Positions 6,393 through 14,068 are shown, numbered from the stretch's first letter. The stretch: DNA of 25,115 nucleotides from an uncultured Dialister sp. (GCF_900765565.1 NZ_CAAFRZ010000265.1:1-25115), one strand, 5' to 3'. Translations and numbers: made by a program. Notes: a model not told the origin generated them from the letters alone.

Positions 6393-7844
6393 ATGGACAT
6401 GGCTGCAATCAACTCGCTAGTCAATACAATTGACGGCATAGTCTGGGGCCCGGTAATGCTGGTGCTCCTCGTCGGTACCGGTGTGTACCTCACCTGTTTA
6501 TTGAAATTCCAGACCTGGCGGAACCTGCCTTATGCAATCCACAGCGTTCTTTCTAAAGAAGCCCGCACCACCAAGAGAGGCAAGGGCGATGTTTCTCCAT
6601 TCTCCGCACTGATGACAGCTCTCGCTGCTACCATCGGTACCGGCAATATCGTCGGTGTTGCTACGGCAATGTTCTCCGGCGGCCCCGGCGCCCTGGTATG
6701 GATGTGGATTTCCGCATGCTTCGGTCTCACCACAAAATTCTCCGAATGCATGCTGGCTATTAAATACCGTGAAGTGAATGCAAAGGGTGAAATGAAGGGC
6801 GGCCCCATGTTCACCATGAAGAACGGCTTCAAAAACAAAACTGCCGGCCGTACACTGGGCTTCCTCTTCGCACTGTTCGCTGTCATCGCTTCCTTCGGTA
6901 TCGGCAACATGACCCAGGCAAACTCCATTTCCGGAGCCGTACAGACCGTCTTCGGTGTACCTCTTGAAGTCTGCGGCGTCATTCTTACCATCCTGTCCCT
7001 GATCATCATCGTTGGTGGTATCAAGACAATTTCCAAAGTTTCCTCTGTCGTAGTTCCTGGCATGGCTGTGTTCTATATCATCGCAGGCGTTATCTGCATT
7101 CTTCTTAACATCCAGAACATTCCTCATGGCCTGTACCTGATTTTCATGATGGCCTTCGACCCGCAGGCTGTTGGCGGCGGCGTACTTGGCACCATCACAG
7201 TTTCCGTCATGAACTCCATGCGTTACGGCGTTGCCCGTGGCTGCTTCTCCAATGAAGCAGGCCTCGGCTCTGCAGCTATCACCGCTGCCGCTGCTACCAC
7301 CGATGATCCGGTCCGTCAGGGCTATATCAATATGACCGGTACCTTCTGGGATACCATCGTTGTCTGCACCATCACCGGTCTCACCATCGCTTCCTCCGGT
7401 GTCCTTGGCACCACCGATGCTGCCGGCACACCTCTGAAAGGCATCGCCCTCACCATGGCTGCCTTCTCTTCCAACATCGGTATCATTGGTACTTATATCG
7501 TAGCCATCGGTATTATCCTCTTCGCCTTCTCCACCATCCTCGGTTGGGAATATCACGGTGAAAAAGCTTGGGAATACCTCTTCGGCACCCATAAGTACAA
7601 TATGGTTTACAGAGTTGTATTCTCCCTGGTTGTTTATGTAGGCGCTACCCAGACCCTGGATCTGGTGTGGAACCTTTCCGATATTGCCAATGCACTCATG
7701 GCAATTCCAAACCTCGTTTCCCTGCTGGTGCTCTCTCCTGTAATCAAGGAAGAAGTCGTCCGTTTCCAGGGCGTCCTTGCTAAGGAAAAAGCAGAAAAGG
7801 CAGCACTGGCTGCCAAAGAAGAAGGGGTCAAAGCTCATATCTGA
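6393..7844 (+). CDS. AGCS sodium:alanine/glycine symporter 2
   Basis: 483-residue AGCS-family importer. It has IGTGNIVGVATAMFSGGPGALVWMW from about residue 81, KGGPMFTMKNG, NEAGLGSAAITAAAATT and MTGTFWDTIVVCTITGL, and a lysine/glutamate-rich cytoplasmic tail (KEKAEKAALAAKEE). Relative to copies 1 and 4, the signature FWMW is VWMW, FFG is CFG and FYIKNG is FTMKNG. It therefore belongs to a second subgroup with copy 3, which has the same length. ATG 6393 follows AAGGGGGA at 7 nt, the same layout as copy 3; an in-frame ATG at 6342 lies in the terminator and is rejected. Expression should be set by riboswitch 2, and a strong terminator ends the unit. Confidence 0.93.
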   Translation: MDMAAINSLVNTIDGIVWGPVMLVLLVGTGVYLTCLLKFQTWRNLPYAIHSVLSKEARTTKRGKGDVSPFSALMTALAATIGTGNIVGVATAMFSGGPGALVWMWISACFGLTTKFSECMLAIKYREVNAKGEMKGGPMFTMKNGFKNKTAGRTLGFLFALFAVIASFGIGNMTQANSISGAVQTVFGVPLEVCGVILTILSLIIIVGGIKTISKVSSVVVPGMAVFYIIAGVICILLNIQNIPHGLYLIFMMAFDPQAVGGGVLGTITVSVMNSMRYGVARGCFSNEAGLGSAAITAAAATTDDPVRQGYINMTGTFWDTIVVCTITGLTIASSGVLGTTDAAGTPLKGIALTMAAFSSNIGIIGTYIVAIGIILFAFSTILGWEYHGEKAWEYLFGTHKYNMVYRVVFSLVVYVGATQTLDLVWNLSDIANALMAIPNLVSLLVLSPVIKEEVVRFQGVLAKEKAEKAALAAKEEGVKAHI

Positions 7845-7906
7845 GACACCCTTTCCCACAGGGACATGATGAACCTTGAAGGTTCACCTCCATATCGTTG
7901 TCCCCC

Positions 7907-7926
7907 CTCACTTCTTCGGAAGTGAG
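7907..7926 (+). other. UUCG-loop hairpin
   Basis: CTCACTTC-TTCG-GAAGTGAG, an 8-bp perfect stem with a very stable tetraloop, a few bases before the terminator of symporter 2. It may stabilise the mRNA 3' end. Confidence 0.7.
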
Positions 7927-7932
7927 AAACAA

Positions 7933-7978
7933 CCCCTATCCTGCTCCTCTGAATTCCGGCAGGATAGGGGATTTTTTT
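7933..7978 (+). terminator. Terminator of symporter 2
   Basis: A 12-bp perfect stem, CCCCTATCCTGC (7933-7944) with GCAGGATAGGGG (7959-7970), then A and seven Ts. Confidence 0.93.
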
Positions 7979-8022
7979 GCGTATGAAACGGATAAATCGA
8001 GAGAAAGGCTGAAAGATATAAA

Positions 8023-8076
8023 AGTTAGGAGTGAGAAGTGGTGGAGGCGGCGCACAAATCGTACTGCGCCGCTTTT
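8023..8076 (+). repeat. Family A repeat, copy 3
   Basis: GTTAGGAGTGAGAAGTGGTGG, then GCGGCGC (8047-8053) paired with GCGCCGC (8066-8072) and five Ts; it could terminate transcription. Confidence 0.75.
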
Positions 8077-8092
8077 TGATTATCCGATCTCC

Positions 8093-8195
8093 CGTCATTT
8101 CGACCGGTGGCAGCATGCCAAATGACTCTGCTGCCGTTAAGAATCGCTACAGCTTCGATGAGTGGAGAAATCTTTCTTGTGGACGGGAATACAGG
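8093..8195 (-). repeat. Family E element, partial inverted copy
   Basis: Starts with the terminal repeat CGTCATTTCGACCGGTGGCA and keeps ATCGCTACAGCTTCGATGAG and AGAAATCTTTCTTG, matching the right end of the full element at 13182-13409 in reverse. The other end is missing. Confidence 0.65.
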
Positions 8196-8228
8196 AAGAA
8201 GTGGCGCATAGAGTTATCGTACATAATC

Positions 8229-8290
8229 AGGAATGAGGAGTGAGGAGTGGTGGAGGCGGCGCACAATTCATATAGCGCCGCAATTTATAT
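8229..8290 (+). repeat. Family A repeat, copy 4
   Basis: GAATGAGGAGTGAGGAGTGG, then GCGGCGC (8256-8262) with GCGCCGC (8275-8281) and an AATTTATATA tail. Confidence 0.75.
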
Positions 8291-8503
8291 AATAATCCGA
8301 CCTCCTCCATCTATGGGGGGGAGCTGGCACCGAAGGCGACGGAGGGTGTTCGTTAAAGTGGCACCACCGGTATGTATTGAAAGAAATTATGAAAGCTAAA
8401 GATTTCCTGCATGAAACATACCTATCTTTCCTCACAGGGCAGGTGTTGGCGGTTATTTTCATAAAGGTACAAACATGAGTGTCTGATAATACCCCAGCAT
8501 GCA

Positions 8504-8569
8504 GGCCCTTGGAGAAGGGCCGCACCAAAGGTGCAGGATGGATTGTTGGGTGGATGCGGCAAAAGCCGC
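8504..8569 (+). repeat. Family D three-hairpin repeat, copy 3
   Basis: Hairpins 8504-8510/8515-8521, 8522-8526/8530-8534 (GCACC/GGTGC where copy 2 has GCGCC/GGCGC, a compensatory change) and 8556-8560/8565-8569. A partial duplication of GGATGGAT lies between the second and third hairpins. Confidence 0.75.
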
Positions 8570-8609
8570 GGAACCTGTCTGAAGTCTGCCGTCTGGATGT
8601 CTGACGTCC

Positions 8610-8664
8610 TGGCTGCTAGAAGCTAAAAGCTGGCAGCTCCATGCCAGTGCCTCTATCCATCATC
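8610..8664 (+). repeat. Family C repeat, right half
   Basis: TGGCTGCTAGAAGCTAAAAG followed by CTCCATGCCAGTGCCTCTATCC; matches the right arm of complete C copies. Confidence 0.5.
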
Positions 8665-8673
8665 ATGCCAATC

Positions 8674-8725
8674 TGCGGCTTTGCCGCGGAACCTCAATTC
8701 TCAAAACTCAAATCTCAATTCTATC
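8674..8725 (+). repeat. Family B heptamer run
   Basis: Hairpin GCGGCTTTGCCGC, GGAACCTCAATTCTCAAAA and more CTCAAnT units, abutting the 3' end of the ThrE-type gene on the other strand. Confidence 0.65.
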
Positions 8726-8727
8726 AT

Positions 8728-10089
8728 TTACCCCCTCGTGCTGGCCCGGTCCAGGTCCGCTGCGTCTTTGGCATCTGCCTTATCTTCGCCCCGCCGCTCC
8801 AGGAGGCGCTGGAGATTCTTTCTCCGGGACCGTTCGATATACTGGTGGGCGATGGCATCGGGGAGCGTGGCGCCCAGGGAAATACCCAGGAGGATGAGCA
8901 TGGCCTCTACGCCGGTCTGGAAGGCCGTGAGGAGCTCATCCATACTGGCATGGCTGATATCGATGATGGCAAAGAGGAAGCGGTACAGCAGTACCCCGGG
9001 AATCAGGGGGATAATGGCAGGAATGGTGACCACGAAAACCGGGGCATGGAAGAAGCGGGAGGCGGAGAAATAGAAAATGGAGAGCACCGCTGCACCGAAG
9101 AAGGAAGCACTGGCCATGCCCATATTGAATTTCACCATGAGAATATCCCTGGTATCCACAGTCAGTATGGCGCCAAGGCAGGCGGCGATAATATACCGCT
9201 TCGGCACATTGAACATGACCGAAAATCCGAAAGCCGCCATGGCTGCCGCCAGGGCCTGGGCCATGTACAGGGATTCCGGGGCGATAGGGACGGCGGTGAA
9301 ACTGGGAACGTCAGTGATGCCTACGGCTCCGGCGATGCCAAAGGTCATGGCCAGCATGATGAGGATGGTATGGGTGAGCCGGGTCATGCCGGAGGTGAGG
9401 TAGTTATTCAGGAAATCGTCCACACTGTTAATCAGGGGGACCCCCGGTATGAGAGTCAGGGCACAGGCCACGATGGGAAGGAAGGGGTTAATGGCCCCCG
9501 GCAGGTACATGGTGAGGTAAGCCATGAGGGTAGCGGAAAAAGCGGAGGCCGCAATAGTGATGTACCCGTTGATTTCCAGCTTTGTGCAGACAAATTTTAC
9601 AAGTGCCCCCAATATGGCGGCCAGCAGGGTATAGAGGGCCTCCACGGCGTGGCCGCCGAAAATGAGGCAGAAAGAAGCGGAAGCGAGGCCGATGGCAAGG
9701 ATTACCATCCACTCCGGATAAATGCGGTTTCCGAAATTGTGACGGATATAGTCCAGGTGCTGCCTGAATGTATCATAGGAATCATTCTTGTACAGTGCTT
9801 CCCAGCTGGCTTCGCTGGTCTGGAGGATGGTGGTCATATTCACGCCGTGGCGGTAGCACTTGCGGAACATGGTATGGGTCTTTTTCCCATCGTCCACGTT
9901 GATCATGATGGTGGAGTAGGTAATATGGATCTGCACGTCCTCCCAGTAAATGCCAAGGCACGCAGCAGCCCGGAGCATGTCCCGGACGATGCGCTTGCTG
10001 CCGGCACCGCTTTCCATCATAAGCTGGCCGGTGTCCAGGATGAGTTTCATCTTGTCCCGGATGGAAAGGGAAGAATTGGATATTGACAT
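8728..10089 (-). CDS. ThrE-type threonine/serine exporter
   Basis: 453-residue membrane protein joining both halves of the ThrE family (DUF1212 plus DUF3815), which exports threonine and serine using the proton gradient. The N-terminal cytoplasmic part (about 10-120) carries the conserved ESGAGSKR at 26-33. Two groups of membrane segments follow, each with its signature: LIPGVPLINSVDDF at about 213-226 and IPLIPGVLLYRF at about 360-371. In some bacteria the halves are separate genes; here they are fused, as in Corynebacterium ThrE. The start has AAGAAGG about 8 nt upstream. It is the only exporter among several amino-acid importers and could relieve intracellular excess; that role is inference. 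I see no terminator after it. Confidence 0.88.
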   Translation of the reverse strand: MSISNSSLSIRDKMKLILDTGQLMMESGAGSKRIVRDMLRAAACLGIYWEDVQIHITYSTIMINVDDGKKTHTMFRKCYRHGVNMTTILQTSEASWEALYKNDSYDTFRQHLDYIRHNFGNRIYPEWMVILAIGLASASFCLIFGGHAVEALYTLLAAILGALVKFVCTKLEINGYITIAASAFSATLMAYLTMYLPGAINPFLPIVACALTLIPGVPLINSVDDFLNNYLTSGMTRLTHTILIMLAMTFGIAGAVGITDVPSFTAVPIAPESLYMAQALAAAMAAFGFSVMFNVPKRYIIAACLGAILTVDTRDILMVKFNMGMASASFFGAAVLSIFYFSASRFFHAPVFVVTIPAIIPLIPGVLLYRFLFAIIDISHASMDELLTAFQTGVEAMLILLGISLGATLPDAIAHQYIERSRRKNLQRLLERRGEDKADAKDAADLDRASTRG

Positions 10090-10116
10090 GGATAGGACCT
10101 TCTTATGGATAAATAA

Positions 10117-10167
10117 AGAATTGAGATTTGAGAATTGAGAGTTGAGGTTCAGCGGCTTTGCCGCGGG
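10117..10167 (-). repeat. Family B heptamer run, inverted
   Basis: GAATTGAGATTTGAGAATTG, then GAGAGTTGAGG and GCGGCTTTGCCGC. It lies immediately upstream of the ThrE-type start, so it may fall in that gene's promoter or leader. Confidence 0.65.
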
Positions 10168-10173
10168 GGGATG

Positions 10174-10360
10174 CTGACGGATAGAGGCGTTTGTGCGGGG
10201 GCTTCTAGCTCTTAGCTGTTAGCTGCCAGGAAAGATCAATAGCCTACGACATGGAAAACAGTTGGATATACCTGATGGATAAGCGCCGCAGGCTGGCCAG
10301 CTTTCCTGGCTGCTAGAAGCTAACAGCTAGAAGCCCCGTGCTGGTGCCTCTATCCATCAG
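10174..10360. repeat. Family C long imperfect palindrome, copy 2
   Basis: Arms of about 75 nt: the left arm begins TGACGGATAGAGGC and contains GGGGGCTTCTAGCT, GCCAGGAAAG and CCTACG. The right arm is its imperfect reverse complement and ends GCCTCTATCCATCAG. There is no coding content. Confidence 0.7.
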
Positions 10361-10427
10361 CATGCCAATCCGCCGCAGGCTGGCCGGCACAAGGCCCCGG
10401 CTGTATGGCCAATTTCCCGTCCAATTC

Positions 10428-10454
10428 AAAAGGCGGGCAGCAGCCCGCCTTTTT
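10428..10454. terminator. Bidirectional terminator after the membrane-protein gene
   Basis: GGCGGGC (10432-10438) with GCCCGCC (10443-10449), AAAA on the left and TTTTT on the right. It ends the minus-strand gene at 10464 and could also act on plus-strand transcripts. Confidence 0.88.
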
Positions 10455-10463
10455 CCCGGTTCC

Positions 10464-11339
10464 TTAAAATTTGGAATTCTGTATGAATTCGATATATTCC
10501 TTATAATGCCGGGCCATTTCATAATCATGGAGCGGGAAACATTCGGTGATCCAGCGGATGAGGAGCCAGAGACAGCCGAAAAATACGAGGAACTGGAGAA
10601 TCCGGTGAACCAGGGAATAGGATTTTCCGGACACCCGGATCCATTTCGGATCCAGATGGTAAGCACTGTTGTAAATCCATTTGGCATAGAGCACCACGAA
10701 AAGTACCTGGCCCGCCGCCATGGCAAGAAGCCGGGGGACACCGATGTGGTGGAGCAGGATCCGGTGAAACCATTTCATAGGATCCATGAGGGCGAAGAAG
10801 ATTTCCCGGGCGCTCATCATGATGCCCAGAAATTCATAGTGCGTAATAAAGACAAAAGCGGTGAAGGAGAAGAAGCAGACCACACAAAGGCAGATGAGGG
10901 TGGCCAGTTTTCTTCCCACATAAACCCGGCAGATCACGTTCATAATAAAGAAGATGAGGAGCAGGGAACCGATGGAAGTGAGAAAATAGGGGCTCAGGTG
11001 ATTGAAGGTGGGATCCTTCATACCGTTCAGCGCATGAATCAGGACATAAGGAAAGATGAGAATCCATGAAAAGAAAGGAATGTACCCAATCCGCCAGAAA
11101 GGGTGGAGCAGGCTTTTCCTTGTCATGAGCTGGGTAAAGAAAAGAAGGAGGAAACATTCTCCCATGTTCCGGCCGAAACGGTACCATTTAAAAAGCCCGG
11201 AGACCCCGAGAAAATCATACCAGCCGGTAACCAGTGCGAGCAGCACAAAGGCGCTGAGGAAATAGATGAAAATTTCCTTCAGTGAAATGTCCGCCCACCA
11301 GTCTGTGAGCTTTTCCTTTTCCTGCTCTAAGAACAGCAT
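10464..11339 (-). CDS. Polytopic membrane protein of unknown function
   Basis: I do not recognise this 291-residue protein. It starts with a short amphipathic segment (MLFLEQEKEKLTDWW) and has about seven to eight hydrophobic helices. Several loops are rich in Trp, His and Tyr (KWFHRILLHHIG at about 195-206, HLDPKWIRVSGKS), and the C-terminus is soluble and charged (HDYEMARHYKEYIEF). It resembles the membrane portion of larger cell-envelope enzymes, but no catalytic domain follows. ATG 11339 is chosen because TAGGAGAGGA lies 5-6 nt upstream; an in-frame ATG at 11420 has no such site. It is monocistronic, with its own terminator. Confidence 0.75.
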   Translation of the reverse strand: MLFLEQEKEKLTDWWADISLKEIFIYFLSAFVLLALVTGWYDFLGVSGLFKWYRFGRNMGECFLLLFFTQLMTRKSLLHPFWRIGYIPFFSWILIFPYVLIHALNGMKDPTFNHLSPYFLTSIGSLLLIFFIMNVICRVYVGRKLATLICLCVVCFFSFTAFVFITHYEFLGIMMSAREIFFALMDPMKWFHRILLHHIGVPRLLAMAAGQVLFVVLYAKWIYNSAYHLDPKWIRVSGKSYSLVHRILQFLVFFGCLWLLIRWITECFPLHDYEMARHYKEYIEFIQNSKF

Positions 11340-11451
11340 GGTATCCTCTCCTACATAATACTTCACTCTAAGTATAAAAGGATACCGGACTTCGGGCAAG
11401 AGGGGACTTTGGCAAGGCAAGATGCAGGGAAGTGAGGAGAGAGAAGAAAGT

Positions 11452-11530
11452 AGTGAGGAGTTAGGAGTGAGGAGGGAGGAGGGAGGAGTGGTGGTAGCGG
11501 CGCATAATTCATATAGCGCCGCAAATTCTT
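11452..11530 (+). repeat. Family A repeat, copy 5
   Basis: The longest heptamer run (GTGAGGAGTTAGGAGTGAGG, then three GGAGGGA-type units) before GCGGCGC (11497-11503) paired with GCGCCGC (11516-11522). It forms an inverted pair with copy 6. Confidence 0.75.
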
Positions 11531-11735
11531 ATATAATCTCACAAACTACTAAAATACAATTTACCGAATAACCTCCAAATTCCATTTACTATCTGTTTTC
11601 CTAAACGTATATAAACGTAAGCAAGACGGTGAAAAGTACATTAAGAAAGTATTTTAATGTCTGATATCCAGCTTTCGTATATAACCAATAGTCAAAATAC
11701 CCTCATTGTACGCCAAGAAGATAAATTCTAAAATT
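11531..11735. other. AT-rich segment between inverted family A copies
   Basis: This stretch is clearly more AT-rich than its surroundings and contains no full gene. On the minus strand, 11653-11561 is open for 30 codons and ends with the protein-like YTFRKTDSKWNLEVIR and a TAA. It could be the tail of a decayed gene. Being flanked by inverted A copies, it could also have been brought in or trimmed by recombination between them. Confidence 0.3.
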
Positions 11736-11806
11736 GCGGCGCTTTTAAACTTTGTGCGCCGCCACCTTCACTCCTCACTCCTCACTCCTCACTCCTCCCT
11801 CCTAAC
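11736..11806 (-). repeat. Family A repeat, copy 6
   Basis: GCGGCGC (11736-11742) with GCGCCGC (11756-11762), then CACTCCT heptamers to 11806; inverted relative to copy 5. Confidence 0.75.
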
Positions 11807-11807
11807 T

Positions 11808-11836
11808 AAAAAAAGACTGCGAAAGCAGTCTTTTTT
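11808..11836. terminator. Terminator of the kinase-like gene
   Basis: GACTGC-GAAA-GCAGTC (11815-11820/11825-11830) flanked by seven As and six Ts, so it can act on both strands. It abuts the stop codon of the minus-strand gene. Confidence 0.92.
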
Positions 11837-12549
11837 CAGGCAAAGTGGTCATACAGTTTTCTCACAGACTCGATATCCTTCATCCGAAAGGGGGAGAGGA
11901 AATGGGTCATGGAACCGATGATGCGGTGGCGGGAGAGGAACCGGCGGGCTTCTTCTATGGTTTCTTTGCCGCCATTCTCGAAATATCCCCGTTCCAGGGC
12001 TTCGATGCGCCCCTTTTCCTCATCAAAATTTTCCCGGTAAATCCCCTGGAGGAGAAGCAGGAAATCTACGGCTCTCTGTTCTTCCGGTGACTTTACGTAC
12101 AGCCGGTTTTCCCAGTCCAGAAATGTAAGTTTCCCGTCCCGGCAGGTGATATCCCGAAGCGCCGGGCGGCCGTGGATGATGCCGTCCCTGTGGAGGGCAG
12201 CCAGGGCAGCGCCGGTCTGCTCCAGGATATCCTCTTTTTCTTCTTCGCTCCGCTTGGAGGTGAGAATATTCTTCAACGTAGGGCCGCCATCCAGGGTGAC
12301 CATGTAGGAAGGCTCCAGCAGCACAATTTTCGGCACCAGCTCCGGGTGTTTCTCCCCGGCAATGGTAATCCGGGCGATTTCATAATAAAATTCTTTTTCC
12401 ACCGAATATTTGACCAGCTGGTTCCGTCCGTTCCCCAGTTTTCGCTTGATCCAGTATTTTTCTCCGTCCATGGAAAAATCAAGGATCCGGCGGCTCGGAT
12501 TTTCACGGATCACCGCTTCCGCCAGGCGCTGGGTTTTGTATTCATCCAT
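11836..12549 (-). CDS. Small kinase-fold protein (Kdo/RIO/BUD32-like)
   Basis: The 237-residue protein looks like a minimal eukaryotic-type kinase fold such as the WaaP/KdkA lipopolysaccharide kinases or RIO/BUD32 kinases. Visible elements are a YWIKRK beta-3 lysine (Lys35), a helix-C glutamate (Glu52 or Glu57), a hinge near VTLDGG (84-89), and a metal-binding LTFLDWEN with Asp145 in the DFG position. The catalytic loop is non-standard: HGRPALRDI (126-134), with Arg where HxD kinases have the catalytic Asp and Asp where they have Asn. It may phosphorylate a lipid-A/LPS-type sugar or a small molecule, or be a pseudokinase. The substrate is unknown. It stands alone, with its own terminator. Confidence 0.6.
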   Translation of the reverse strand: MDEYKTQRLAEAVIRENPSRRILDFSMDGEKYWIKRKLGNGRNQLVKYSVEKEFYYEIARITIAGEKHPELVPKIVLLEPSYMVTLDGGPTLKNILTSKRSEEEKEDILEQTGAALAALHRDGIIHGRPALRDITCRDGKLTFLDWENRLYVKSPEEQRAVDFLLLLQGIYRENFDEEKGRIEALERGYFENGGKETIEEARRFLSRHRIIGSMTHFLSPFRMKDIESVRKLYDHFA

Positions 12550-12688
12550 ATGTCTGACCTCATAGAAGATATATATAATAAAACCGTTTATCTTTTATTT
12601 AACCTATTGTAGCAGAAACGTAAAAACTATGTAAGGGGGGCGAATTGTATAGGGAGTCCCATTTTGATCACAAAAGTTTTGGGCTTTA

Positions 12689-12760
12689 GTTAGGAATGAG
12701 GAGTTAGGAATGAGGAGTGATGGTGCGGCGCACAAATTATATAGCGCCGCGAATTTTATA
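12689..12760 (+). repeat. Family A repeat, copy 7
   Basis: GTTAGGAATGAGGAGTTAGG, then GCGGCGC (12725-12731) with GCGCCGC (12744-12750). The following 35 bases (GAATTTTATATAAATTACAG and on into GTATGGATAGAGTCA) are nearly identical to those after copy 8. Confidence 0.78.
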
Positions 12761-12849
12761 TAAATTACAGTTTTTCTGGCGTATGGATAGAGTCACGAGC
12801 TTTGAGCATTTAGCCTTGGGCCTTGAGCTGGATAGCCTGCGGCAAAAAG

Positions 12850-12899
12850 GAAGAATTGAGATTTGAGGTAAGAGAATTGAGGTTCCGCCGCTTCGCGGC
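12850..12899 (-). repeat. Family B heptamer run, inverted
   Basis: AAGAATTGAGATTTGAGG, AGAATTGAGG and the hairpin GCCGCTTCGCGGC, which is shared with the adjacent D copy. Confidence 0.65.
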
Positions 12900-12942
12900 T
12901 ATCCATCCCCCGGCCTTTGGCCGTCCCCCTTCTCCAAGGGGG
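12887..12942 (-). repeat. Family D three-hairpin repeat, copy 4
   Basis: Stems 12887-12891/12895-12899, 12911-12915/12919-12923 and 12925-12931/12936-12942. The stem bases (CCCCCTT/AAGGGGG, CGGCC/GGCCG) differ from copies 1-3 at paired positions while the loops are kept. Confidence 0.8.
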
Positions 12943-13181
12943 AACGCTTTTTATGGATAGCATCACTCTGCTGGAAACGTCAGACGGTCAGACTTCAAAT
13001 GTCAGACTCCTTAAGCCGCTTTGCGGCGGATTTGCATGCTGATGGATAAAGTCACCGGCATGGGGCTGTTAGCTTCTAGTGATGCATCTCAATCACATTT
13101 GGGATAATGGTTAATGTTGGAGAAAGAAGAATCAGTACTGTTGTATACCGATTTTAAATACTGCAGACTCTGAATCTAACT

Positions 13182-13409
13182 CGTCATCTCGAGCGGTGGT
13201 AAGCGCCGTGATGATATAATATATAAAAATAGAATGTGAGATAGAGTCGAGAGATCTCCCAGATAGATGCCTCTGACGGTCTTACAACGCTAAGCACGGT
13301 AAAAAAAGCCCTGTATTCCCGAAAGCAAGAAAGATTTCTCGACTCATCGTAGCTGTAGCGATTTTTACCTGTACAATCATTTTGCATGCTACCACCGCTC
13401 GAAATGACG
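13182..13409. mobile_element. Family E miniature inverted-repeat element (complete)
   Basis: A 228-bp segment bounded by 20-bp terminal inverted repeats, CGTCATCTCGAGCGGTGGTA (13182-13201) and its reverse complement at 13390-13409 with one mismatch. A second internal inverted pair (GAGTCGAGAGATCT and AGATTTCTCGACTC) is also present. It encodes no protein. Partial relatives lie at 8093-8195 and 20008-20205. This is the form expected of a non-autonomous element; no transposase is in the window to identify its parent. Confidence 0.75.
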
Positions 13410-13554
13410 TTATGGGGGAGCTTCCACTTGCGAATCTATTACTAAGTTATCATATAATTAAGCTATCATTAGCACAAATGTGACTGAGACAAGGCACTAG
13501 TAGCTAAAAGCTAACAGCTCTGTGCTGATGACTCTACACACGAACAGGCAGATC

Positions 13555-13620
13555 TGCGGCGCAGCCGCGGGACCTCAAATCTCAACTCTCAACTCTCAAA
13601 TCTTAGCCGCGAAGCGGCTG
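13555..13620 (+). repeat. Family B heptamer run with two hairpins
   Basis: GCGGCGCAGCCGC, then CCTCAAATCTCAACTCTCAA and another CTCAAATCTT, then GCCGCGAAGCGGC. Confidence 0.65.
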
Positions 13621-13691
13621 ATTCCTCCCATCTATGCGTAAAATGGATAAAAAACGAGGAAACCCATGAAAAACAGATATAAATGGAAATA

Positions 13692-13719
13692 TTGCATTTT
13701 TCTGACGACAGTGTATAAT
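13692..13719 (+). promoter_or_regulatory. Promoter of glycine riboswitch 3
   Basis: -35 TTGCAT (13692-13697), 16-bp spacer, perfect -10 TATAAT (13714-13719), about 90 nt before aptamer 1. Confidence 0.72.
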
Positions 13720-13806
13720 TTGGTTAAATCACCTTTCCGAGGGAATTCAGACAAATCGGAAGTGATGGAGAAACGTATGGGAAACCATACCATACCGGTG
13801 GATGAT

Positions 13807-13985
13807 GTATGCTGAAAAATGACAGTCAAAGGGCTGTCTGCCGAAGGAGTAACACTATCAGGCGTTCAGGAGAACACGAAACTGCATACGGACACAACTC
13901 TGGAGAGTCCCATTCAATTGGGAGCCGAAGGTGTAAAGGGATTTCACCCGTAGAAATCTCGAATCTCTCAGGCAAAAGGACAGGG
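13807..13985 (+). ncRNA. Tandem glycine riboswitch 3
   Basis: Aptamer 1 (13807-13893) has P1 GTATGC/GCATAC. Aptamer 2 (13898-13985) has P1 CTCTG/CAGGG, GCCGAAGGTGTAAAGGG and CTCTCAGGCAAAAGGACAGGG. It differs from riboswitch 2 by few bases, including paired changes in P1, consistent with duplication of a whole switch-symporter unit. Confidence 0.94.
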
Positions 13986-14068
13986 CTGGCACATGGGTAA
14001 CTCCCGTGTTTTCTGTTACAAGTAAACGCCAGCATCAGTCCTATTAAGGCTGAGTGCGGCGGTTTTTT
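13985..14068 (+). terminator. Riboswitch 3 expression platform
   Basis: The terminator pairs 14027-14040 with 14049-14061 (CGCC/GGCG, GCA/TGC, TCAG/CTGA with small bulges) and ends in six Ts. The alternative pairing is GCTGGC (13985-13990) with GCCAGC (14028-14033), as in riboswitch 2. Confidence 0.82.

Larger units (their letters stand above)
12550..13691. other. Gene-free repeat island
   Basis: About 1.1 kb without a credible gene. It holds a family A copy (12689-12760), an inverted B-D composite (12850-12942), a family C copy split by an AT-rich insertion (left half 13041-13080, right half 13496-13545), a complete family E element (13182-13409) and a B run (13555-13620). Confidence 0.7.

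Noticed and set aside
8641..10086. A 481-codon plus-strand open frame opposite the ThrE-type gene
   Set aside because: It is the antisense shadow of a clear ThrE-family protein; its translation is low-complexity and rich in Gly, His and Glu, with no ribosome site or family motifs.
11452..11495. CRISPR array in the heptamer runs
   Set aside because: The units are 7 bp with no unique spacers, and no cas genes are present.
13184..13387. A 67-codon minus-strand frame inside the family E element
   Set aside because: The frame is confined to a non-coding inverted-repeat element and is not kept intact in the partial copies at 8093 and 20008.
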